Source of the DNA: Ignavibacteria bacterium
GTDB taxonomy: Bacteria; Bacteroidota; Ignavibacteria; Kapaibacteriales; UBA2268
Assembly: GCA_016844745.1 (NCBI GenBank)
Contig: JAERMQ010000004.1
Location: 62,001 to 126,000 of the forward strand
Reading direction: 5' to 3'
Length of the DNA stretch: 64,000 bases
Every line of letters begins with the position of its first letter. Position 1 is the stretch's first letter. Below, in pieces: positions 58,224 through 64,000 of this stretch. A program made the position numbers and the translations under genes. The notes beneath the pieces are model-generated. The model had not been told where the DNA came from. It searched no databases and worked only from the letters and a program-made list of their open reading frames with translations.

Positions 58224-58889
58224 TTAATTCGTAATTCTTAATTCGTAATTTTTAATTAAAAACCATGTTCTCATCATCCCTTTTCCTTTAATCTCAATTT
58301 CACCCCGCTCCTCAAATAAAAATTGACCGTCACTCGTATTTGTTTCTTCTTCATTAGTAATTAATAATTGGTAATTAGTAATTGCATCCCTGAATCTCCC
58401 GGTACATTGAATCTTTCCGATTACACCGTGCGTTTCCATCCTGGAAGCTGTATTAACCATATCTCCCCAAAGGTCATAGATAAATTTCTGCTCACCTATT
58501 ACTCCGGCTACGATTGGACCGCAGTCAAGTCCGATGCGGAATTGAATCCTCTGAGAACTTTCCGAAAGTTCGGAACTTTCGGAAAGTTTTACTTTATAAT
58601 CTTTCATAGTCTCCATAGCTTCCAAAGCCATTTGGGCAACTGCACGGGCATGGTCCTTGCGCGGTACCGGAATGCCCGCTGCAGCCATATAGCAATCGCC
58701 GATGGTTTTGATTTTCTCCAAACCATATTTTGCAGAAATCTTGTCGAATATGGAGAATATATCATTCAGCATTTTAACCATCTTTTGAGGAGTAGATTTG
58801 TCGCTTAGCTTTGTGAAATCGGCAATATCGATGAATATTACGCTGGCTTCCTCGAAGTGGTCGGCAATTGTTGTTTCGCCTTCTTTCAA
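58224..58889 (-). CDS. Class III adenylate/guanylate cyclase catalytic domain, probably 5'-truncated
   Basis: 222 aa of catalytic domain: VIFIDIADFTKLSDKSTPQK (first metal Asp), KTIGDCYMAAAGIP (Lys and second Asp), RIGLDCGPIVAGVIG, DLWGDMVNTASRME (Asp, Asn-x3-Arg) and GEIEIKGKGMMRTWF. The Lys/Asp pair suggests ATP as substrate. TTG 58889 is the first start-like codon. The open frame continues upstream to 59018 as a signalling-helix-like piece (KELREEKDKSDKLLLNVLPE), which is normally preceded by a sensor domain; here a stop in an ACTTTTTTCT repeat blocks it. A palindrome (58556-58588) adds LSESSELSESS in frame, and the last residues come from an AT repeat. May be inactive. Confidence 0.65.
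   Translation of the reverse strand: MKEGETTIADHFEEASVIFIDIADFTKLSDKSTPQKMVKMLNDIFSIFDKISAKYGLEKIKTIGDCYMAAAGIPVPRKDHARAVAQMALEAMETMKDYKVKLSESSELSESSQRIQFRIGLDCGPIVAGVIGEQKFIYDLWGDMVNTASRMETHGVIGKIQCTGRFRDAITNYQLLITNEEETNTSDGQFLFEERGEIEIKGKGMMRTWFLIKNYELRITN
58556..58588. repeat. Palindrome AACTTTCCGAAAGTTC / GAACTTTCGGAAAGTT in frame inside the cyclase gene
   Basis: The encoded peptide is LSESSELSESS, between MKDYKV and RIQFRIGLD, in a loop region of the catalytic domain. A second AT-rich repeat (58352-58384, encoding ITNYQLLITN) sits near the C-terminus. Confidence 0.8.
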
Positions 58890-59078
58890 GCGATAGGCAA
58901 TTTGCTCCGGAAGGACGTTTAATAGTAGTTTATCCGATTTGTCCTTTTCTTCACGTAATTCTTTAGTTTTATTTTCAACTTCAATTTTTAATAGCTTAGA
59001 GAAGTTTTCTACTTTTTTCTACTTTTTTCTACGTTTTGTAATATAATTTTCAAATTGGTACATTTTCAAATTGGCTCA

Positions 59079-59158
59079 CGGATATCAAAGAACAAAACAT
59101 AGCAAAGATAATTAGAGAATTAGTATTAGCTTAAAAATAGTTTTAAAACTGATTTTTA
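59079..59158 (+). repeat. Dispersed ~84-bp element, copy 2
   Basis: CGGATATCAAAGAACAAAAC..AGCAAAGATAATTAGAGAAT..TTAGCTTAAAAATAG. Same orientation as the copy at 57801; together they flank the cyclase region. The stretch 59019-59234 is otherwise AT-rich. Confidence 0.75.
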
Positions 59159-59234
59159 AATAATATGATTTTGAATTTTCTCAAATATTTGCTATTTTGC
59201 TTATTAGGAAATACTTAATTACTTCTATATTATT

Positions 59235-62200
59235 ATGAATGAATTAGCAAAGGATTTTGACACTAAAATATTGAGAGAACTCGTAGAACGGTTCGGAAAT
59301 AATATCGAAGCATATCATAGCTCCCGCTATGACGAACAAAACACAAGGAATGATTTTATTAATAAATTTTTTAAGTTTTTAGGTTGGGATATTTATAACG
59401 ACCTTGGACTGCCGGAAGATTTCCGCGATGTAATTCTGGAAGATAAGGTATATATAGAAGGACATTCCAAGGCTCCGGATTATGCCTTCAAATATGGAAA
59501 ACAAAGATACTTCTTCGTAGAAGCAAAAAAGCCTTCGGTAAACATAAAAGAAGGTGGAGAGCAGGCATTTCAATTACGTAGATATGCTCACACTGCAGGA
59601 CTTGCTCTGTCAATACTAACTAACTTCAGTGAATTTGCAGTTTATGATACAAGAATAAAACCACAGCTCTCCGATAAACCCGGCACGGCACGAATATTTT
59701 ACTGCACTTTCGATGAGTATGAAAAAAATTGGGAATTTATCGCCAGCTTGTTTTCTAAAAAAGCTGTAATGAATGATTCCTTAAAGAAATTTTCAGTTGA
59801 GAATAAAGCATTAAAAGGTACACAGCCTCTTGACAAAGGCATTCTTGAGATGATTGAAAAATGGAGAAGCCTGCTTGCTGAAAATATTGCTCTGAAAAAT
59901 GATATTGATAAAATTTCTAACCTCAATGAGGCAGTACAGAAAATTATTGACAGAATCATTTTCCTGAGAATTGCCGAAGATAGGAACACTGAGATTTCAT
60001 ATTACCTGAAAACACTTTCGGAAAACAAAGATATTTATTCTATTCTTATAAAATACTTCCATAGCTCTAATAAGAAATATAACAGCGGATTATTCGCTGA
60101 AGTTGCATGGATAGATGAATTAGCTATTGATGATAAAGTATTAAAAGGTATCATCCTTGACCTTTATTATCCTAATCCTTATGAGTTTGCCGTTCTGCCA
60201 ATTGAGATATTAGGGCAGATTTATGAGCAGTTCTTAGGGAAAACGATTACATTCAAACGGAAAACAAAATTCGGACATTCCATTGAAGTTGAGGTAAAGC
60301 CGGAAGTACGTAAGGCAGGCGGCGTTTACTATACACCACAATATATAGTTGATTATATTGTACAGAACACTATTGGGAAAAAAATCGAAAAAAAAGCTCC
60401 GAATCAAATTGAAAACCTTACTATATTAGACCCAGCTTGCGGTTCAGGGAGTTTTCTTGTTGGAACGTTTAAATATTTACTAAGTTTTCATCTCGATTAT
60501 TATACGAACAAAAGCAGAATAATTAAAGCCCAAAAGGAAGGTAGAATCTATCTCGCAAAGGAAAAAACTTACAGGCTATCAATAAGGGAAAAAAGAAAGA
60601 TACTCCTTAATAATATTTATGGTGTTGACATTGACCCGCAGGCAGTGGAGGTTACAAAGCTATCATTGCTCTTAACGTTGATGGAAGGTGAAATTGTAGA
60701 AGCAAAAAGCGAATTATTCTTTAAAAAATCGAATGAAGCACTGCTTCCCGATTTAAAGAACAATATCAAATGCGGCAACTCGCTGATTGGGACAGATTTT
60801 TATAAAAATAAGGAGATGGAGTTTTTCCCCGAAGAGGAAATGGAAAAAATCAATTGTTTTGACTGGGAAGAAGAATTTCCTGAAATTTTCAAGGGAAAAA
60901 AAGAAAAGTATGACAAGGAATACTTTAGTAAGCATTTGAAAAAAGGCGTTGAATCTGCAAAAAAAGCTGTTGAGTATTCAAAAGATGCGTATCAATATAC
61001 AAATACTGCTTATGAATATGCAAAGAAATTCGATTTAGTTAAAGAGTCGGAAGTGATGTATAATGCGAATTATGGTGGATTTGATGTGGTGATTGGGAAT
61101 CCGCCTTATTTAAATTTAACCAAAAATTCAATAGATGAAAATATTTTAGAATATTACAATTATAAATTTCAATCGATTCATGGGGGTAGTTCAAAAAACC
61201 TTTTTCAATTATTTATAGAAAAGATTCTTCAATTCAAACCTAAAGCATTTTCGTTTATAGTGCCGGAAGCATTACTAACTACCTCAAGTAATCAATTAAT
61301 TCGTAATCTCATGTTAATAAATAATTCTCTAATTTCATTAGCAATATTTGACCATTTTGTATTTGTTGATGCGACAATTGGTACTACTGTTTTTGTATTA
61401 AATGATAAAATTTCTACTAAAAATGTCACAGTGCATAAATTTACTTCAATTAATTCAAAAAAAACAATATCAGAGATAAAAGAATTATCAAAGGAAGACT
61501 TAATAAATAATTGGGACGTTTCTTCTGAGAACAAAGATTACGATTTATTAAATAAAATTTCTGAGAAGAAAGTATTAATGAAAAGTATTGTTAATATGTT
61601 TAAAGGAATGGTTGTTGAAAATAGAAAAGAACATTTAAGGAATGAAAAAGCAAAAGATGAATTACCTTTTCTTCTTGGAAATTCAATCATTGACAAATAT
61701 TATTATGAATATAAATATTTTACAAATTATAATAAATTGAAAATAATTGGAGGAACCAGTGCCTTATATAAACACCAACATATACCAAGAATATTAATAA
61801 GAAGAACCGGCAATAAACTATGTGCAGTTCTATCTAATCAAATAGAATTAATTGAAAGTACATTATATATTTTGATTTCTTCTAAAATTGATTTAAAATA
61901 TTTAATTGGAATTTTGAATTCAAAGTTATTAAGTTTTTATTTAAATAAAAAACTTATCACAAACAAACAAGGATTTCCCCAAATTTTAATGTGGCAATTG
62001 GATAAATTACCAATTCGAACCATCGACTTCTCCAACAAAACCGAAAAAGCTCAGCACACTCGCATGGTCTCACTCGTTGAGCAAATGTTAGAAGCACAGA
62101 AAACAGCCCACAGCGACAAAAATATAGCCGAAAATGATAAGAAAATTATCAATCAGAGAATCAAAATATTAGACAAACAAATCGATACCCTTGTCTATGA

Positions 62201-62249
62201 GCTTTATGGACTGACTGAAGAGGAGATTAAGATTGTTGAAGGGGAATAA
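59235..62249 (+). CDS. Type IIG-like restriction-modification enzyme (Eco57I-type, nuclease-methyltransferase fusion)
   Basis: 1004 aa. The N-terminal PD-(D/E)xK nuclease has APDYAFKYG and YFFVEAKKPS (Asp, Glu-x-Lys) at ~78-98. A helical connector follows (~130-330). The N6-adenine methyltransferase has motif I LDPACGSGSFLVG (~399) and motif IV IGNPPYL (~620). A C-terminal target-recognition domain ends with ILNSKLLSFYLNKKLITNKQ and LMWQLDKLPIR. It would methylate and cut DNA at one recognition site that cannot be deduced. No separate specificity subunit is present. The next gene begins 3 bases after the stop. Confidence 0.9.
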   Translation: MNELAKDFDTKILRELVERFGNNIEAYHSSRYDEQNTRNDFINKFFKFLGWDIYNDLGLPEDFRDVILEDKVYIEGHSKAPDYAFKYGKQRYFFVEAKKPSVNIKEGGEQAFQLRRYAHTAGLALSILTNFSEFAVYDTRIKPQLSDKPGTARIFYCTFDEYEKNWEFIASLFSKKAVMNDSLKKFSVENKALKGTQPLDKGILEMIEKWRSLLAENIALKNDIDKISNLNEAVQKIIDRIIFLRIAEDRNTEISYYLKTLSENKDIYSILIKYFHSSNKKYNSGLFAEVAWIDELAIDDKVLKGIILDLYYPNPYEFAVLPIEILGQIYEQFLGKTITFKRKTKFGHSIEVEVKPEVRKAGGVYYTPQYIVDYIVQNTIGKKIEKKAPNQIENLTILDPACGSGSFLVGTFKYLLSFHLDYYTNKSRIIKAQKEGRIYLAKEKTYRLSIREKRKILLNNIYGVDIDPQAVEVTKLSLLLTLMEGEIVEAKSELFFKKSNEALLPDLKNNIKCGNSLIGTDFYKNKEMEFFPEEEMEKINCFDWEEEFPEIFKGKKEKYDKEYFSKHLKKGVESAKKAVEYSKDAYQYTNTAYEYAKKFDLVKESEVMYNANYGGFDVVIGNPPYLNLTKNSIDENILEYYNYKFQSIHGGSSKNLFQLFIEKILQFKPKAFSFIVPEALLTTSSNQLIRNLMLINNSLISLAIFDHFVFVDATIGTTVFVLNDKISTKNVTVHKFTSINSKKTISEIKELSKEDLINNWDVSSENKDYDLLNKISEKKVLMKSIVNMFKGMVVENRKEHLRNEKAKDELPFLLGNSIIDKYYYEYKYFTNYNKLKIIGGTSALYKHQHIPRILIRRTGNKLCAVLSNQIELIESTLYILISSKIDLKYLIGILNSKLLSFYLNKKLITNKQGFPQILMWQLDKLPIRTIDFSNKTEKAQHTRMVSLVEQMLEAQKTAHSDKNIAENDKKIINQRIKILDKQIDTLVYELYGLTEEEIKIVEGE

Positions 62250-62252
62250 AAT

Positions 62253-62819
62253 ATGCCGATTTTTGATCAAAATTTTTACAATAACAAAGCTCCTAAAAAT
62301 GATATATCACAAGAAAAATCAGATAAAATTTGGCTTAAAAATTATAATAGTTTAGTCAATTTTATAAAAAAGTTCGGTCATCAAAAGTTTCCTGTCCAGA
62401 AAACAAGTCCGAATTATTGCGCTGAATTTAAGTTATTGAGTTCTTGGGCATACCTTCAAAGAAAGGAATACAAAATGGGAACTTTAGAAGATTGGAAATA
62501 TGATTTATTAGTAAAAGTCAATTTCATTTTTAACCCGGATGATACATATTGGAATAACCGTTTTGAAGAATTAATTCAATTTAAAAAAGAATTTGGTCAT
62601 TGTAATGTTCCTTATAGATATAAAAAAAATCCTGAATTAAGTTCATGGGTAAGTAACCAGAGAACGTATTTTGCTAAACTTTCAGATGAAAGAATTAAAA
62701 TGCTAAATGAAATTGGATTTAAATGGAAATTTATGTATAAGAAAAAGAATATAGAGTTTGATTGGCAAATTAAGGATGATTCAGATGAAACAGAATTTGA
62801 AGAAAATATAGTATATTAA
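62253..62819 (+). CDS. Protein with two helicase-associated (HA) domains, partner of the type IIG gene
   Basis: 188 aa. Two HA-type modules (PF03457-like): residues ~25-90 (WLKNYNSLVNFIKKFGHQKF, LLSSWAYLQRKEYK) and ~98-165 (WNNRFEELIQFKKEFGHCNV, LSSWVSNQRTYFAKLSDERI, LNEIGFKWKF). These usually stand at the ends of helicases or in repeat proteins and bind nucleic acid. Here the protein is short, has no helicase, and follows the restriction-modification gene by 3 bases, so it is co-transcribed. A DNA-binding accessory role is inference. Confidence 0.78.
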   Translation: MPIFDQNFYNNKAPKNDISQEKSDKIWLKNYNSLVNFIKKFGHQKFPVQKTSPNYCAEFKLLSSWAYLQRKEYKMGTLEDWKYDLLVKVNFIFNPDDTYWNNRFEELIQFKKEFGHCNVPYRYKKNPELSSWVSNQRTYFAKLSDERIKMLNEIGFKWKFMYKKKNIEFDWQIKDDSDETEFEENIVY

Positions 62820-62901
62820 TTTCCCCAAAATTTTTTGGGAGTTATTATATTGCTTTGAATTAAATGGATTAAGTGCTGAAGAAAATAAAGATTGTTGAGA
62901 A

Positions 62902-63693
62902 CTAAAATCCTTTGGAGATATATTTATTGTTGAATTTTTCCTGTTCATTGACGGGAAATGCGCCCAGAAGCCGGGAGCGAAGCAAAGTAGGATTTTCAGA
63001 TAACAGCACACCACGCACTCCATCGTGCATCAAATCCATAAGCATCATTTCTTTGTTGTGCAGATAGCGAAGTTTATCGCCAATAGGAAGCAGCACGAGA
63101 TTTGCGAATGTAATACCCCACATCGTAGCTATAAAAGCAGATGCAATGTGCCGGATTAAAACGACAGGTTCGCTGCCTGCAGCAGCAAAGGTTGAAATTA
63201 ATCCCATAACTGTACCTATAATGCCCATAGTAGGAGAGTAGCCGCCCATCTTAACGAAAAGGTTGATATTTGAATTGTGCCGCTCGGAAACGAAATTTAT
63301 TTCCGATTGTGCAATATTAGTTAATGTATCTGCATCGGAAACATCGATTGCAACACGGAATAATTTTCTTAAGAAGGGATATTTGATTTTATCTAATTTC
63401 GGTTCAAGCGAGAGTATGCCGTCTTTCTTTGTAAGCTGTGCAAATTCTACAATAGAATCGATTATTTCTTCGTAATTATATTTTACGGGAAAGAATGCTT
63501 TTTTCATTAAAGAAGGGATTTTCTTCATCTGCTCTGCTGAACTGCCTGCGAATCCAACGGCAATTGTTCCACCGAAAACGATTAGCATAGGAGGGAACAG
63601 GAATAATGCACCGGGAGCGCCGCCTTCAATCAGGAATGCGCCGATAATCGAACCCAAACCGAGAATTATTCCAATTAATGTACCAGCTCGCAT
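62902..63693 (-). CDS. motA: Flagellar motor stator protein MotA-like
   Basis: About 263 aa from ATG 63693 (MRAGTLIGIILGLGSIIGAF); an in-frame TTG at 63723 would add 10 basic residues. Four membrane spans. MotA motifs: FPPMLIVFGGTIAVGFAG, GGYSPTMGIIGTVMGLIST (the conserved Pro region) and HIASAFIATMWGITFANL. With MotB it forms the ion-driven stator of the flagellar motor. The usual downstream motB is absent: a convergent gene lies there. MotA-like proteins can also belong to other ExbB/TolQ-type systems, but the length fits MotA. Confidence 0.85.
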   Translation of the reverse strand: MRAGTLIGIILGLGSIIGAFLIEGGAPGALFLFPPMLIVFGGTIAVGFAGSSAEQMKKIPSLMKKAFFPVKYNYEEIIDSIVEFAQLTKKDGILSLEPKLDKIKYPFLRKLFRVAIDVSDADTLTNIAQSEINFVSERHNSNINLFVKMGGYSPTMGIIGTVMGLISTFAAAGSEPVVLIRHIASAFIATMWGITFANLVLLPIGDKLRYLHNKEMMLMDLMHDGVRGVLLSENPTLLRSRLLGAFPVNEQEKFNNKYISKGF

Positions 63694-63744
63694 AGTCTTA
63701 ATCTTTTTTGGTCTTTCCTTCAATCGAGATTGTGTGATAATTCA

Positions 63745-63827
63745 AGAAGAATGTCATTCTGAGCGAAGCGAAGAATCCGGAACCCGCATTGGGAGTGGAT
63801 TCTTAAACAGGTATCAAATGACAAAAT
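63745..63827. repeat. Family-A hairpin upstream of motA
   Basis: AAGAAGAATGTCATTCTGAG..GAATCC arms with loop CGGAACCCGCATTGGGAGTGG. The right arm is diverged. Confidence 0.75.
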
Positions 63828-63891
63828 TTTCTGTTCACAATTTAAATGACTAATAAATTCGACAATTATAATGTAAGGTAATCTATTAATT

Positions 63892-63990
63892 TTAACAAAG
63901 AAAAACCCCCTAACCCCCTTTGAAAAAGGGGGAATTTATTATTCCCCCTTTTTCAAAGGGGGTTAGGGGGTTTTTCTTGAATTTGTTAAC
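63892..63990. repeat. Family-B C-tract hairpin at the window end
   Basis: AAAAACCCCCTAACCCCCTT and its inverse form a near-perfect hairpin. Very similar to those at 12288-12360 and 26861-26940. Confidence 0.85.
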
Positions 63991-64000
63991 AATTATTTTA

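Noticed and set aside
58368-58808. Plus-strand ORF of 146 aa over the cyclase
   Set aside because: Antisense to the cyclase domain, whose catalytic motifs are unmistakable.
1-64000. tRNA, rRNA or transposase genes
   Set aside because: No cloverleaf-like T-loop motif in a suitable context, no rRNA stretch and no transposase ORF were found; the repeats appear non-autonomous. A tRNAscan-SE run would be decisive.

Overview
The window is an AT-rich (roughly two-thirds A+T by eye) bacterial chromosome segment. It most likely comes from the Bacteroidota/Ignavibacteriota/Chlorobiota (FCB) branch. The reasons are many secreted proteins with a C-terminal type IX secretion (Por) sorting domain, several TAnnTTTG promoter-like boxes, MotA, LptC and the type ISP and IIG restriction enzymes. 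The taxonomic call is an inference; no rRNA or tRNA gene was seen. Gene order is housekeeping mixed with accessory modules, and almost every intergenic gap holds short inverted repeats.

Layout: 1-10.3 kb carries cell-surface genes: a partial S41-peptidase-like protein, a beta-helix protein, a minimal sorting-domain protein, an arylsulfotransferase-like protein and a BNR-repeat protein. 10.3-12.2 kb holds a fumarylacetoacetase-family enzyme and the queuosine genes queF and queD. 12.4-15.3 kb has a YD/MORN-like repeat protein, a rhomboid protease and a CPBP protease. 15.3-19.1 kb is an island of toxin-antitoxin type genes: BrnT/BrnA, an HNH nuclease, a decayed RelE-type pair, HEPN/MNT and a DUF3788 protein. 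19.4-22.8 kb has a VWA surface protein and a HicB-HicA fusion. 22.8-29.1 kb is housekeeping: lptC-tpiA-pgsA operon, metal ABC transporter, coaD and a metal permease fused to an HMA domain. 29.6-35.7 kb has a hypothetical protein and a 1673-aa type ISP restriction-modification enzyme. 36.3-38.3 kb has infC, rpmI (no rplT after it) and a sugar epimerase.

38.7-45.7 kb is the most interesting block. It is a redox gene cluster encoding a double Cys4 protein, a NuoE-like protein with zinc ribbons, a NuoF-GltD fusion, a ferredoxin/NuoG-N-like protein and a glutamate-synthase FMN-domain protein without a glutaminase domain. Together they look like a multi-cofactor complex linking NAD(H), a second pyridine nucleotide, ferredoxin-type clusters and a GltB-like active site, possibly flavin-bifurcating. 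46.3-53.5 kb has an OmpA-like protein with two peptidoglycan-binding domains, a 1363-aa surface protein and a GNAT acetyltransferase. 53.7-57.2 kb is a peptide-use operon (pepT plus an OPT transporter). 57.2-59.2 kb is a decayed repeat-filled stretch around an adenylate-cyclase catalytic domain. 59.2-62.8 kb is a type IIG restriction-modification enzyme with a helicase-associated-domain partner, and 62.9-63.7 kb is motA.

A second theme is repeat invasion. Several families of short palindromes are scattered between genes, and at least three genes carry such palindromes in frame inside the coding sequence, where they add peptide insertions. A RelE-type toxin is broken by another. All protein calls come from motif reading without database searches.
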